64,000 bases of DNA from Paraburkholderia sp. (GTDB lineage Bacteria; Pseudomonadota; Gammaproteobacteria; Burkholderiales; Burkholderiaceae): positions 124,001 to 188,000 of the forward strand of contig SCRN01000033.1 of NCBI GenBank assembly GCA_004322045.1, written 5' to 3'. The translations under genes and the position numbers were made by a program. Below are positions 34,713-43,659 of the stretch, in pieces (positions within the stretch are counted from its first letter, which is position 1; every line of letters begins with the position of its first letter). The notes under the pieces were generated by a model, which saw only the letters and a list, made by a program, of their open reading frames with translations, made no database searches and was not told the origin of the DNA.

Positions 34713-35219
34713 TTAGAATCCGAATCGATTTCGATCCGGCTCGTGCAGCGGGTCCGGCGTCTTTTGCGTGAGCCGCAAGATGCCCTGCGGATCGAAATAG
34801 AAGTGATAAAGCTGGTACCACACGTTGTCTTCGAGATAGCGGTAGGTCCAGACTTCACGCTTCATCAACGGAAAGTACGCCGTCTCGACCGGCCGGCCGA
34901 AGTTCACGAGCACGTCTTGTTTCGTCCACGTGCCGATCTGCGCCTTATAGAACTCGCTCGGCTGCAGCACTTGCCGCACCGTGACGATCTTTCCTGCCGA
35001 ATCGACGTCGGCGGCCGTCGTCTCCTCGCCCATCGGTTGCGTAGGCCACATGAGCCGCTTGCCGCCGTCGGGCAGATCGTAGATTTCGCGCGGCGGCCCG
35101 AGGCGCGCGACGAGCGCGGATTGATCCTGGCCGCGCGTGAAGCCTTGCCACGGCTGCGCGCAGCCCGAGAGCGCAAAAGCTGCGGCGCAAACAAGCGCGA
35201 CCGATAGACGCTTGGACAT
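34713..35219 (-). CDS. Outer-membrane lipoprotein with BamE/SmpA-like repeats
   Basis: This 168-residue protein has a lipoprotein signal MSKRLSVALVCAAAFALSGC, with the lipobox cysteine at residue 20. The mature part seems to hold two BamE-like units: about 30-65 (DQSALVARLGPPREIYDLPD) and about 98-155 (WTKQDVLVNFGRPVETAYFP, then WTYRYLEDNVWYQLYHFYF). It was not recognised as a named protein. The BamE/OmlA relation is a pattern judgement; it is not bamE itself by context. Confidence 0.8.
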   Translation of the reverse strand: MSKRLSVALVCAAAFALSGCAQPWQGFTRGQDQSALVARLGPPREIYDLPDGGKRLMWPTQPMGEETTAADVDSAGKIVTVRQVLQPSEFYKAQIGTWTKQDVLVNFGRPVETAYFPLMKREVWTYRYLEDNVWYQLYHFYFDPQGILRLTQKTPDPLHEPDRNRFGF

Positions 35220-35385
35220 AAATTTCTCCGTTGACTCCTAGAGCGGCGTTTTACCACGGGCTCGTCATCCTTGGACAGAGGGCGAGCGCCGCGGATAGCG
35301 CCGGAGACGGCGCGCGACCGAGCGTGGTTGCCGAGCTCGTGCCTTCAATTTGGTGCTGATCGGCGCGCGCCCGCGTTTGCGCCGC

Positions 35386-35415
35386 TTGCGATCTGCCGTG
35401 CTCGCAGCCTATGAT
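35386..35415 (+). promoter_or_regulatory. Promoter for the periplasmic binding protein gene
   Basis: TTGCGA (35386-35391), 18-bp spacer, TATGAT (35410-35415). The predicted start near 35422 gives a 22-base leader to the ATG at 35444. Confidence 0.55.
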
Positions 35416-35443
35416 CCGCGCTTTCGGACAGTGAGGAAAGCGG

Positions 35444-36760
35444 ATGACGAGTCAATGGAAGAAATGGGTGGCGATCGCGCTCGCGTTCGCCGCGATCGCC
35501 GCGCCGGCCTCGCGGGCAAGCGCGCAAACGCCACATGCACCGATCCGGTTGGCGCTGATCGAAGGCATGTCGGGGCCGTTCGCCGACGCAGGGGCGGCCG
35601 TCGAGCGCAACATCCGGTTTGCGATCGAGCGCGTCAATGCGCGCGGCGGCGTGACCCTGCCTGACGGCGCGCATCCGCTCGAACTCGTGGTGCTCGATAG
35701 CCAAGGCGGCGTCGAGCAAGCGCTCGTCCAATTGCGCGCCGCGACCGATCGCCATATCCCATTCGTCTTGCAGGGCAACGGTTCCGCCGTCGCGGCGGCG
35801 CTGGTGTCGGCCATCGACAAGCAGAACGCGCGCGAACCGGATAACCGCACGGTGTTCTTGAACTATTCGGCGGACGATCCTGCGCTCACCGGCGCGTCTT
35901 GCAGCTTCTGGCATTTTCGCTTCGACGCGCACGCCGGCATGCGGATGAATGCGCTCGCCGATGTCATCGCGCGCGACAAGTCGGTCAAGCGGGTGTATCT
36001 GCTCAATCAAGACTACAGCTTCGGGCATGACGTCAGCACGCTCGCTCGCGCGGCGCTGGCGGCCAAGCGCCCCGATGTGGCCATCGTCGGGGACGAATTT
36101 CACCCGATCGGCCGGGTCAAGGATTTCACGCCCTACATCGCCAAGCTGCGCGCGAGTGGGGCCGACGCCGTCGTGACCGGCAACTGGGGCAACGACTTGG
36201 CGCTGCTCGTGAAAGCCGCGCGCGAGCAAGGCTTTGCCGGCAAGTTCTATACGTTCTATGGCAACAGCCTCGATGCGCCGGCCGCCATCGGCGAGGCAGG
36301 CGTGGGCCGGGTGCTGGCCGTCGCCGATTGGCATCCGAACGCAGGCACGGCCGCGCCGCCGGCCGAGCGGCTGCCGCATGCCGACGCATCGGCCTCGGAT
36401 GCCTACTATGCGGCGTTTCGCGCACGCTTTCCCGGCGCGCACGACGATTACGCGTTGCTGCGCATCGACGTGATGATCGAGATGCTGGCCGATGCGCTCA
36501 CGCGCGCGCGCAGCACCGATGCCGTGGCGGTGGCCAAGGCATTGGAAGGCGCGCAATACGAGAACGGCTTCACGCAGGCCAAGATGCGCGCCGACGATCA
36601 TCAGCTGATCCAGCCCCTCTACGTGATCGAGATGGATAAGGCGGGCGCGGCGGGCGTTCGGTTCGACAACGAGGGCTCGGGCTATGGGTTCCGCACCGTG
36701 CTGGTATTGCCGCCGAACAAGACGCAGATCGCGAGCGAATGCAAGATGAAGCGGCCCTGA
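35444..36760 (+). CDS. Liv-type ABC transporter substrate-binding protein
   Basis: This 438-residue periplasmic protein has a Sec signal (about 1-27, cleaved after ASRASA) and a Peripla_BP_6 (LivJ/LivK-type) fold: IRLALIEGMSGPFADAGAAV, NIRFAIERVNARGGVTLPDG, VFLNYSADDPALTGASCSFW and VYLLNQDYSFGHDVSTLARA. Such proteins bind amino acids, urea or aromatic acids. No permease or ATPase genes of a Liv system are nearby, so the ligand cannot be inferred. The TGASCSFWHFRFDAH segment is found in a subfamily annotated as branched-chain amino acid binding. Confidence 0.9.
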   Translation: MTSQWKKWVAIALAFAAIAAPASRASAQTPHAPIRLALIEGMSGPFADAGAAVERNIRFAIERVNARGGVTLPDGAHPLELVVLDSQGGVEQALVQLRAATDRHIPFVLQGNGSAVAAALVSAIDKQNAREPDNRTVFLNYSADDPALTGASCSFWHFRFDAHAGMRMNALADVIARDKSVKRVYLLNQDYSFGHDVSTLARAALAAKRPDVAIVGDEFHPIGRVKDFTPYIAKLRASGADAVVTGNWGNDLALLVKAAREQGFAGKFYTFYGNSLDAPAAIGEAGVGRVLAVADWHPNAGTAAPPAERLPHADASASDAYYAAFRARFPGAHDDYALLRIDVMIEMLADALTRARSTDAVAVAKALEGAQYENGFTQAKMRADDHQLIQPLYVIEMDKAGAAGVRFDNEGSGYGFRTVLVLPPNKTQIASECKMKRP

Positions 36761-36820
36761 GGGCCGGCCGGCGGCGGGTGGAGCGGCGCTCAGGGCGGTG
36801 CGTCTCCCGCTCGCCGGTTG

Positions 36821-36829
36821 TGCTACAAT
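36821..36829 (+). promoter_or_regulatory. Extended -10 promoter of rpsO
   Basis: TGC-TACAAT is an extended -10 element (5 of 6 in the hexamer). It lies 70 bases upstream of the rpsO ATG (36899); no strong -35 is visible, as is common with extended -10 promoters. Confidence 0.6.
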
Positions 36830-36898
36830 GCGCGCTTCGTCGTAACCCACGGCACGGCCTTTCTTCCGTGACCGCTTGTTTGTTTTAAAGGAAATCAA

Positions 36899-37168
36899 AT
36901 GTCCGTAGCTGATATCAAGAAGTCCGACATCGTCGCGCAATTTGCACGCGGCACGAACGATACGGGCTCGCCCGAAGTCCAAGTTGCGCTACTCACCACG
37001 CGCATCAACGAATTGACCTTGCACTTCAAGGCGCATACGAAGGATCACCACAGCCGCCGCGGTTTGCTGCGCATGGTGAGCCGTCGTCGTAAGCTGCTCG
37101 ACTACCTGAAGGGCAAGGATGCCGACCGTTACCGTTCGCTGATCGAAAAGCTGGGTCTGCGCAAGTAA
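36899..37168 (+). CDS. rpsO: 30S ribosomal protein S15
   Basis: S15 binds the 16S rRNA central domain early in 30S assembly and represses its own mRNA in E. coli. The 89-residue protein shows the invariant [49 protein letters not shown] and [14 protein letters not shown] strong ribosome site (AAAGGAAAT) precedes the ATG. A clear terminator follows, then pnp, the conserved rpsO-pnp order. Confidence 0.99.
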   Translation: MSVADIKKSDIVAQFARGTNDTGSPEVQVALLTTRINELTLHFKAHTKDHHSRRGLLRMVSRRRKLLDYLKGKDADRYRSLIEKLGLRK

Positions 37169-37192
37169 TCGGCCGTCGCCGCTTTATGCAAG

Positions 37193-37231
37193 ATGCCTGT
37201 GTCAGTGCGCTGATACAGGCATTTTGTTTTT
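37193..37231 (+). terminator. Rho-independent terminator after rpsO
   Basis: A 13-bp stem (37193-37205 with 37210-37222, one G-T pair), tetraloop TGCG, followed by TTTTGTTTTT. It lies between rpsO and pnp and should allow partial read-through as in other rpsO-pnp pairs. Confidence 0.92.
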
Positions 37232-37570
37232 CGTCGATCGCACTTGGCGCTTGGGAGTCGATCGCGGTTCGTGCGTGAGCGGCGAGCGCAGTTCAACAAG
37301 ACCGAACGCCACAGGTTGCACGTGTGCATGAGGTCGACCCGTGGCGTGCCGTTTGCGCCGTGGGAAGGTTCAGAACCGCCGGCAAAGGCGGGCAGAGCTT
37401 TGTGTCATTCCAGCACGGCGAGCAAGCCTTTGAATCGCTGGGCGCGGCGCTGGAATGGCATAACACTACTCTTCCCGCAAGTGCGCCGGCTGTCGGCGCC
37501 GCTTAGCGATGCGTCTCGCATCGGGGCGGCGAACCCAAACAGATGAAGATGAAAGAGAGAAGGAGTGACT
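37232..37570 (+). promoter_or_regulatory. pnp leader region with an 11-bp hairpin
   Basis: This untranslated stretch holds an inverted repeat of 11 bp (37404-37414 with 37449-37459; GTCATTCCAGC against GCTGGAATGGC, one G-T pair). In E. coli the pnp leader is cut by RNase III in a hairpin and PNPase then represses itself; this structure could play that part. No promoter stands out, and short open frames here are not convincing. Confidence 0.45.
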
Positions 37571-39721
37571 ATGTCCATGTTCAACAAAGTCGTCAAAGAA
37601 TTCAAATGGGGACAACACAACGTTCGCCTCGAAACGGGTGAAGTTGCGCGTCAAGCCTCAGGCGCCGTCATCGTCGACGTCGAAGACACGGTCGTGCTCG
37701 CGACGGTCGTTGGCGCGAAATCGGCCAAGCCGGGCCAGGATTTCTTTCCGCTGACGGTCGACTACATCGAAAAGACCTACTCGGCCGGCAAGATCCCGGG
37801 CGGTTTCTTCCGCCGCGAAGGCCGTCCGTCGGAGCACGAAACGCTCACGTCGCGCTTGATCGATCGTCCGCTGCGCCCGCTGTTTCCCGAAGGCTTCTAT
37901 AACGAAGTCCAAGTCGTCATTCATGTGCTGTCGATCAACCCCGATGTGCCGGCGGATATCCCCGCGCTGATCGGCGCGTCGGCTGCGCTCGCCATCTCGG
38001 GCCTGCCGTTCAACGGCCCCGTCGGCGCCGCCCGTGTCGCCTACCTCAACAACGAATACGTGTTGAACCCGACGCGCGAGCAGTTGAAGGATTCGAGCCT
38101 GAACCTCGTCGTGGCCGGTACCGAGCGCGCGGTGTTGATGGTGGAATCGGAAGCGGATCAACTGCCCGAAGACGTCATGCTCGGCGCGGTCGTGTTCGGT
38201 CACGAGCAAATGCAAACGGCGATCGACGCGATTCACGAGCTCGTGCGTGAAGGCGGCAAGCCGGAATGGGATTGGCAACCTGCGCCGAAGGACGAGGCGT
38301 TGATCGCACGCGTGACCGAAATCGCGCACGGCGAGCTGGTCGCGGCGTACCAGATGCGCAACAAGCAGCAGCGCTCGGCCAAGCTGAAGGAAGTCTATGC
38401 GCAAACGAGCGCCAAGCTCGACGAGCAGGCGCTGGCCGCGGGCCAAATGCCGGTCGACAAGACGGCCGTGGGCAACATCCTGTTCGACATCGAAGCGAGG
38501 ATCGTCCGCAGCCAAATCTTGAACGGTGAGCCGCGTATCGACGGCCGCGACACGCGCACGGTGCGCCCGATCGAAATCCGCACGGGCGTCTTGCCGCGGA
38601 CTCACGGCTCGGCGCTGTTCACGCGCGGCGAAACGCAAGCGCTCGTCGTCGCCACGCTCGGCACGAAGGGCGACGAGCAGATCATCGATGCGCTCGAAGG
38701 CGAATACCGCGAGCGCTTCATGCTTCACTACAACATGCCTCCGTTCGCCACGGGCGAAACGGGCCGCGTCGGCACGCCCAAGCGCCGTGAGATCGGCCAT
38801 GGGCGCCTGGCCAAGCGTGCGCTCGTCGCATGCCTGCCGAGCGCCGAGGAGTTCGGCTACTCGATCCGCGTAGTCTCGGAAATCACCGAGTCGAACGGCT
38901 CGTCGTCGATGGCTTCGGTCTGTGGCGGCTGTCTCGCGCTGATGGACGCCGGTGTCCCGATGAAGGCGCACGTCGCCGGCATCGCGATGGGCCTCATTCT
39001 CGAAGACAATAAATTTGCCGTGTTGACCGACATCCTCGGCGACGAAGATCACCTCGGCGATATGGACTTCAAGGTGGCCGGCACGGCCGACGGCGTGACC
39101 GCGCTGCAGATGGACATCAAGATCCAAGGGATCACGAAGGAAATCATGCAAGTCGCGCTCGCACAGGCGAAGGAAGGCCGCATGCACATCCTGGGCAAGA
39201 TGAAGGATGCCGTGGCCGGCGCGAGCACGGAATTGTCGGCATTCGCCCCGCGCATGATCACGATCAAGATCAATCCGGAAAAGATCCGCGACGTGATCGG
39301 CAAGGGCGGCTCGGTCATCCGCGCCCTCACGGAGGAAACGGGCACGACGATCGACATCTCCGACGACGGCGTCGTGACGATCGCGAGCACGAGCAGCGAA
39401 GGGATGGCTGAGGCCAAGCGCCGCATCGAAGCCATCACGGCCGACGTCGAAGTCGGCCAGGTCTACGAAGGCACCGTGCTCAAGCTGCTCGAGTTCGGCG
39501 CAATCGTGAATATCCTGCCGGGCAAGGATGGCTTGCTGCACATCTCTGAAATTGCCAACGAGCGGATCAAGGACATCAAGGACTACCTCACCGAAGGTCA
39601 GCAGGTGAAGGTCAAGGTCATCCAAACGGATGAAAAGGGTCGCGTGCGTCTGTCGGCGAAGGCGCTCTTGAACGAAGGCGGCGCAGGTGCCGCTGCATCG
39701 GAGCCGGCGCCGCAGCAGTAA
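37571..39721 (+). CDS. pnp: Polyribonucleotide nucleotidyltransferase
   Basis: PNPase is the phosphate-dependent 3'-5' exoribonuclease of the degradosome and RNA quality control. The 716-residue protein starts at [15 protein letters not shown] (ATG 37571, AGGAG 5 bases upstream). It has two RNase PH domains (about 10-230 and 310-540; [20 protein letters not shown]; the catalytic [20 protein letters not shown] block), the helical linker, a KH domain (about 550-610; [20 protein letters not shown]) and an S1 domain (about 620-690; [20 protein letters not shown]). A strong terminator follows. Confidence 0.99.
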   Translation: MSMFNKVVKEFKWGQHNVRLETGEVARQASGAVIVDVEDTVVLATVVGAKSAKPGQDFFPLTVDYIEKTYSAGKIPGGFFRREGRPSEHETLTSRLIDRPLRPLFPEGFYNEVQVVIHVLSINPDVPADIPALIGASAALAISGLPFNGPVGAARVAYLNNEYVLNPTREQLKDSSLNLVVAGTERAVLMVESEADQLPEDVMLGAVVFGHEQMQTAIDAIHELVREGGKPEWDWQPAPKDEALIARVTEIAHGELVAAYQMRNKQQRSAKLKEVYAQTSAKLDEQALAAGQMPVDKTAVGNILFDIEARIVRSQILNGEPRIDGRDTRTVRPIEIRTGVLPRTHGSALFTRGETQALVVATLGTKGDEQIIDALEGEYRERFMLHYNMPPFATGETGRVGTPKRREIGHGRLAKRALVACLPSAEEFGYSIRVVSEITESNGSSSMASVCGGCLALMDAGVPMKAHVAGIAMGLILEDNKFAVLTDILGDEDHLGDMDFKVAGTADGVTALQMDIKIQGITKEIMQVALAQAKEGRMHILGKMKDAVAGASTELSAFAPRMITIKINPEKIRDVIGKGGSVIRALTEETGTTIDISDDGVVTIASTSSEGMAEAKRRIEAITADVEVGQVYEGTVLKLLEFGAIVNILPGKDGLLHISEIANERIKDIKDYLTEGQQVKVKVIQTDEKGRVRLSAKALLNEGGAGAAASEPAPQQ

Positions 39722-39745
39722 CGCGTCGCTGCCTCTGGGCGCTAG

Positions 39746-39783
39746 AACGGCCGGCCGCTTTCCAAGCGCGCCGGCCGTTTTTT
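39746..39783 (+). terminator. Rho-independent terminator after pnp
   Basis: A 10-bp stem (AACGGCCGGC, 39746-39755, with GCCGGCCGTT, 39770-39779) and a run of six T (39778-39783). Confidence 0.92.
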
Positions 39784-39839
39784 CAGCAGAATAGGGCCGT
39801 TTCCATTTCCGTTCCTCGTTCGACTGCCTCGGAGGTGAT

Positions 39840-40859
39840 GTGAAAGCGATCGAAATTACCGAGTTCGGCGGGCCAGAAGTGCTTGCGCTGGCTGAACGGC
39901 CGATGCCCGCGCCCGGCGCCGGCGAGGTGCTCGTCAAGGTGTCGGCTTCGGGCGTGAATCGCCCAGACGTATTTCAGCGAAAGGGCGCCTATGCGCCGCC
40001 ACCGGGCGTATCCGACTTGCCTGGGCTCGAGGTGGCGGGTGAAATCGTCGGCGGCAACCTCGATGACAAACACAACCCCTTTGGGCTCAAGCTGGGCGAT
40101 CGCGTGTGTGCGCTCGTCGCAGGCGGCGGCTATGCGCAATTCGTCAATGTCCCGCTTGCGCAGTGTTTGCCCGTCCCGCGTGGGTTGACCGACATCGAGG
40201 CGGCCGCGTTGCCCGAAACCTTCTTCACCGTCTGGAGCAACGTCTTCGATCGGGCGCAGCTGGGCGCGGGCGAAGGCGGCGCGAACGAGACGCTGCTCGT
40301 GCAGGGCGGCTCGAGCGGCATCGGCGTCGCTGCAATTCAGATCGCTCACGCTTTGGGCTTGCGCGTATTCGCCACCGCCGGCACGGCCGAGAAATGCAAG
40401 GCGTGCGAAGCGCTCGGCGCCGAGCGTGCGATCAACTACAAGTCGGAAGACTTCGTCGAAGTGGTGAAGTCGCTCACGAACGATCGCGGCGTGGACGTCA
40501 TCCTCGATATGGTGGCAGGCGGCTATGTGCCGCGCGAACTGTCGGCGCTCGCCGATGGCGGCCGGCTCGTCATCATCGCATTGCTGGGCGGCGCGAAGGC
40601 GGAAGTGAACCTGAGCGACGTGCTGCGACGGCGCCTGACGATCACGGGCTCGACGCTGCGCCCGCGCTCGATCGACTTCAAGGCGAAGATCGCTGCACAA
40701 CTGAAAGCCCGCGTATGGCCGCTCGTCGAGGAGGGCCGGATCAAGCCGATCGTCTATCGCGTGTTGCCCGCCGGCCAAGCCGCACAGGCCCATGCGCTGA
40801 TGGAAAGCGGCGAGCACATCGGCAAGATCGTGCTCGATTGGAGCGGCGAGGCGCAATAG
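39840..40859 (+). CDS. NAD(P)H quinone oxidoreductase (PIG3-type)
   Basis: This 339-residue medium-chain reductase matches the PIG3/TP53I3-like quinone oxidoreductase family: MKAIEITEFGGPEVLALAER, SGVNRPDVFQRKGAYAPPPG, the Rossmann loop VQGGSSGIGVAAIQIAHALG (about 152-171) and the C-terminal VYRVLPAGQAAQAHALMESG. No zinc ligands are present. The start is a GTG (39840) chosen for its strong GGAGG ribosome site. The gene stands alone after the pnp terminator. It is a different subfamily from the quinone reductase at 13287. Confidence 0.93.
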   Translation: MKAIEITEFGGPEVLALAERPMPAPGAGEVLVKVSASGVNRPDVFQRKGAYAPPPGVSDLPGLEVAGEIVGGNLDDKHNPFGLKLGDRVCALVAGGGYAQFVNVPLAQCLPVPRGLTDIEAAALPETFFTVWSNVFDRAQLGAGEGGANETLLVQGGSSGIGVAAIQIAHALGLRVFATAGTAEKCKACEALGAERAINYKSEDFVEVVKSLTNDRGVDVILDMVAGGYVPRELSALADGGRLVIIALLGGAKAEVNLSDVLRRRLTITGSTLRPRSIDFKAKIAAQLKARVWPLVEEGRIKPIVYRVLPAGQAAQAHALMESGEHIGKIVLDWSGEAQ

Positions 40860-41078
40860 GAGCAATGCACTCGCCGCCCTGCATGAACGATGCCATGGCA
40901 TCGTAGGCGCGGCATATGACGCGGCCGTCCCACCATATCGGCAATTGTTCTTTGGGCTGAGCCGGACACGGACTATTACTGGGTTACGCGGCAAGCTTTC
41001 GTTGTGCTTTCAATGCTATGACGGATGGCTTCGCGTTAGGCCAAACCGGTCGTTCTCTTTCGGTCGAGGAGCGATACC

Positions 41079-41291
41079 ATGACCCGCAAATACATCGATT
41101 GCCGGGAGTTTCCCAGCGAAATGAATTGCACTGTCGCGCTGTCCGCGGACAGCGAGCGCGAGCTGATCGAGGCAGCCGTGCAGCATGCCGTCAGCGTTCA
41201 TCACCATGTCGACTCGCCGGAGTTGCGCTCGCAGTTGGCGACGCTGTTTCACGACGGCACGCCCCCGGTCGCATCGCCTCGCGCGAAGTGA
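41079..41291 (+). CDS. DUF1059 small protein
   Basis: This 70-residue protein matches DUF1059: KYIDCREFPSEMNCTVALSA with two cysteines, then AAVQHAVSVHHHVDSPEL with a His cluster that could bind metal, and LRSQLATLFHDG. Its function is unknown. A good ribosome site (GAGGAG) lies just upstream. It is transcribed in the same direction as, but 345 bases from, tpiA. Confidence 0.85.
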   Translation: MTRKYIDCREFPSEMNCTVALSADSERELIEAAVQHAVSVHHHVDSPELRSQLATLFHDGTPPVASPRAK

Positions 41292-41396
41292 GCGTTTGCT
41301 CGCTTGCCGATCCACTCCCGCACGTCCCAACGCTCGGCGCGATGTCCGCGCCGACGGTTCCCACGCCGGCCCCGCAGCAGCCGCTACGCGCCCAGT

Positions 41397-41426
41397 TTGA
41401 CCGGCTCGGCCAAGGCACAGTAAAAT
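41397..41426 (+). promoter_or_regulatory. Promoter of tpiA
   Basis: TTGACC (41397-41402), 18-bp spacer, TAAAAT (41421-41426); 5 of 6 consensus in each hexamer. It predicts a start near 41433 and a leader of about 200 bases before the tpiA ATG. Confidence 0.65.
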
Positions 41427-41432
41427 TGAGCG

Positions 41433-41636
41433 TTTTGCGTTCGCCTTCGCGCGATCGCTTGGCAGATGCTTGCCGTCGGCTGCCGGATCGTCTCGTACAG
41501 ACCGGTACGCGTGCGGTCATAGTGCGGTAGCCGCGCGATTACTGCGCGGTAATCGCGGCTCGGGGGCCAAGTCGATGCGATGTGGCGCGAAGCGCGGCGG
41601 CCTGGCCGCTGGCGATACACAATACACGGGCGAGAC
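41433..41636 (+). other. Long tpiA 5' leader with hairpin
   Basis: No gene is supported in the 345-bp gap 41292-41636. The transcribed leader holds an inverted repeat at 41529-41560 (AGCCG...CGATTAC against GTAATCG...CGGCT, with a 2-base bulge). There is no T-run, so it is not a terminator. Confidence 0.4.
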
Positions 41637-42416
41637 ATGTCGAAACAGCGAGTGAAGTGGGTGGTCGGCAATTGGAAGATGCACGGGCGTCTGGTGGATA
41701 ACGCCGCGCTCTTGCAAGCGGTAGCCGAAGGGGCGGGTGCGATGACCGATGCCGTGCGCATCGGCGTTTGCGTGCCTACGCCTTATCTCGCACAAGTGCA
41801 GGCGCAACTCGCGGGCAAGTCGCTCGCGTGGGGCGTGCAAGATATTTCTACTTACACGCATGGCGCCTATACCGGCGAAGTCGCGGCCGAGATGGCGGTC
41901 GAATTCGGCGCCACGCTGGCCATCGTCGGCCATTCGGAGCGCCGCGCCTATCATGCGGAAGGCTCCGAACTCGTCGCGGCGAAAGCGCGGCGCGCGCTCG
42001 AGGCCGGCCTCACGCCGATCGTCTGTATCGGCGAAACGCTGGACGAGCGCGAGGCGGGCACGACGGAAGCCGTCGTGGGCGGGCAGCTCGACGCCGTGCT
42101 GAACCTGTTGTCGGTGCAAGAAGCGGCGCGCATCATCGTCGCCTATGAGCCCGTCTGGGCCATTGGCACGGGGCGCAGCGCGACGGCCCAGCAAGCACAA
42201 GAGGTGCATGCGTTCCTGCGCGCGCGCCTGATGCAAAAGGATGCGGCGCTCGCCGGCGTGGCGCTGTTGTATGGTGGCAGCGTCAAGCCCGAGAACGCCC
42301 GGGAACTGTTCGCGCAAGCGGATATCGACGGCGGCCTCATCGGCGGCGCGTCGCTCAAGAGTCAAGATTTCCTCGCGATTTGCGCGGCGGCGAAAGCGGC
42401 GAGTCAAGCTGGCTGA
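41637..42416 (+). CDS. tpiA: Triose-phosphate isomerase
   Basis: TpiA interconverts dihydroxyacetone phosphate and glyceraldehyde 3-phosphate. The protein is 259 residues from MSKQRVKWVVGNWKMHGRL (ATG 41637); the upstream open codons are not conserved. Catalytic residues appear in order: NWKMH (Asn/Lys), AIVGHSERR (His), the YEPVWAIGTGRSAT loop (Glu at the start) and the phosphate loop LLYGGSVKPENA. secG follows 66 bases later and then tRNA-Leu and nuo, a conserved order in betaproteobacteria and many other proteobacteria. Confidence 0.98.
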   Translation: MSKQRVKWVVGNWKMHGRLVDNAALLQAVAEGAGAMTDAVRIGVCVPTPYLAQVQAQLAGKSLAWGVQDISTYTHGAYTGEVAAEMAVEFGATLAIVGHSERRAYHAEGSELVAAKARRALEAGLTPIVCIGETLDEREAGTTEAVVGGQLDAVLNLLSVQEAARIIVAYEPVWAIGTGRSATAQQAQEVHAFLRARLMQKDAALAGVALLYGGSVKPENARELFAQADIDGGLIGGASLKSQDFLAICAAAKAASQAG

Positions 42417-42491
42417 ACGTCGGGCGCAACTGCGAAGTGGTGTTCGGGGCAAACCGCCCCGGGCGCTGAAACCTCCAATTAGGTGAGTCAG

Positions 42492-42863
42492 ATGCTGTTT
42501 TTGAAAACGTTGATCATCGTCGTGCAGCTGTTGTCGGCACTCGGCATCATCGGCCTCGTGCTGTTGCAACATGGCAAGGGCGCAGATATGGGTGCGGCGT
42601 TCGGTAGCGGGGCCTCCGGCAGCCTGTTCGGCGCCACCGGTTCGGCGAACTTCTTGTCGCGCACGACCGCGGTCCTCGCAGCAATTTTCTTTGCCACGAC
42701 GCTGACGCTGACCTACCTCGGCTCGTACAAGTCCAAGCCGTCGGCGGGCCTGCTCGGCGCGGCGCCCGCGCCGGCCGCATCGGCCGTGGTGGCGGCTTCC
42801 GCGCCCATGGCGTCGGCGCCCGCGGCTGCTCCGGCGCCGTCGAGCAACGCCGTTCCGAAGTGA
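42492..42863 (+). CDS. secG: Protein translocase subunit SecG
   Basis: SecG is the small SecYEG partner that helps SecA-driven export. The protein is 123 residues from MLFLKTLIIVVQLLSALGII (ATG 42492, AGGTGAG upstream; a GTG at 42483 is in frame). Helix 1 is about 2-22; the conserved loop GLVLLQHGKGADMGAAFGSGASGSLFG follows; helix 2 is about 53-73. The C-terminal 45 residues are an Ala/Pro-rich tail typical of Burkholderia SecG. Confidence 0.97.
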   Translation: MLFLKTLIIVVQLLSALGIIGLVLLQHGKGADMGAAFGSGASGSLFGATGSANFLSRTTAVLAAIFFATTLTLTYLGSYKSKPSAGLLGAAPAPAASAVVAASAPMASAPAAAPAPSSNAVPK

Positions 42864-42892
42864 GAAATTTCGCATCAAGTCGCATTTGTGCG

Positions 42893-42921
42893 TTGAACAA
42901 TTCTAGGGAACACGTTAGAAT
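42893..42921 (+). promoter_or_regulatory. Promoter of tRNA-Leu
   Basis: TTGAAC (42893-42898), 17-bp spacer, TAGAAT (42916-42921): 5 of 6 consensus in the -10 and near-consensus -35. The predicted start is near 42928, 51 bases before the mature tRNA. Confidence 0.75.
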
Positions 42922-42978
42922 TTAAGTCTTGAAGCGATTCGCGGGTTTCGATAAGTTGTGTCCCGGATTGCAGTTAGT

Positions 42979-43063
42979 GCCGACGTGGTGAAATTGGTAG
43001 ACACGCTATCTTGAGGGGGTAGTGGCGAAAGCTGTGCGAGTTCGAGTCTCGCCGTCGGCACCA
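42979..43063 (+). tRNA. tRNA-Leu (anticodon GAG)
   Basis: The 85-nt gene has a complete cloverleaf: acceptor stem GCCGACG/CGTCGGC, D-arm with GGTGAAATTGGTAGAC, anticodon stem CTATC/GGTAG with loop TTGAGGG giving anticodon GAG (reads CUC/CUU), a long class II variable arm, T-arm GCGAG-TTCGAGT-CTCGC and an encoded CCA. It lies between secG and nuoA. Confidence 0.97.
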
Positions 43064-43073
43064 AAGTTATCCA

Positions 43074-43108
43074 ATGCCAGCCGCTTGCTTCGCTTCGGCT
43101 GGCATTGT
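43074..43108 (+). terminator. Hairpin after tRNA-Leu, weak terminator
   Basis: A 10-bp perfect stem ATGCCAGCCG/CGGCTGGCAT (43074-43083 with 43096-43105), 12-nt loop, followed by TGTCACTT, a poor T-tract. Read-through into nuo is possible. Confidence 0.5.
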
Positions 43109-43180
43109 CACTTCTGGGGTCATGCTTACGTCTTCCATGCGGTGTACCTTGCGAAGACCAGTAGGACGAAGTGATTTTCT

Positions 43181-43203
43181 GTAGGGGTGGGACCGATCCC
43201 TAC
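43181..43203 (+). promoter_or_regulatory. Small hairpin in the nuo leader
   Basis: GTAGGG (43181-43186) pairs with CCCTAC (43198-43203), 32 bases before the nuoA start. A weak promoter-like pair TTGCGA (43149)/TGATTT (43172) lies upstream. The role is unknown. Confidence 0.3.
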
Positions 43204-43234
43204 GGTACTCAGAACCAACCGAAAGAGGATAGTC

Positions 43235-43594
43235 TTGAACCTCGCAGCCTACTTCCCCGTATTGCTCTTCCTCCTTGTGGGCGCCGGTTTAGGCATTGCA
43301 CTTGTCGCTATCGGCAAGGTTCTCGCCCCGAGCCGCCCCGACAATCAAAAGAATTCGCCGTACGAGTGCGGCTTCGAGGCATTCGAAGACGCGCGCATGA
43401 AGTTCGACGTGCGCTACTACCTCGTCGCAATCCTGTTCATCATTTTCGATCTCGAGACCGCGTTCCTGTTTCCGTGGGGTGTCGCCCTGCGTGACATCGG
43501 CTGGCTCGGCTTCATGGCGATGATGATTTTCCTGCTCGAACTTTTGCTCGGTTTCGCCTATATCTGGCGCAAGGGCGGGCTCGAGTGGGAGTGA
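43235..43594 (+). CDS. nuoA: NADH-quinone oxidoreductase subunit A
   Basis: NuoA is a small membrane-arm subunit near the quinone site of complex I. The 119-residue protein starts at a TTG (43235) coding [23 protein letters not shown] 6 bases upstream supports it, and the in-frame sequence before it is not conserved. Three helices are seen, with the conserved loop [21 protein letters not shown] and [15 protein letters not shown]. It is the first gene of the 14-gene nuo operon. Confidence 0.96.
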   Translation: MNLAAYFPVLLFLLVGAGLGIALVAIGKVLAPSRPDNQKNSPYECGFEAFEDARMKFDVRYYLVAILFIIFDLETAFLFPWGVALRDIGWLGFMAMMIFLLELLLGFAYIWRKGGLEWE

Positions 43595-43659
43595 TGGATT
43601 AATCGCCGGTTTCTCGCGGGCGCTGCGAAGCTCGCCGTCCCGTCTGGAGTACACAGCAA

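Noticed and set aside
37324-37506. 60-codon plus-strand frame in the pnp leader
   Set aside because: No family resemblance and no ribosome site; it overlaps the leader hairpin. It could be revisited if conserved.
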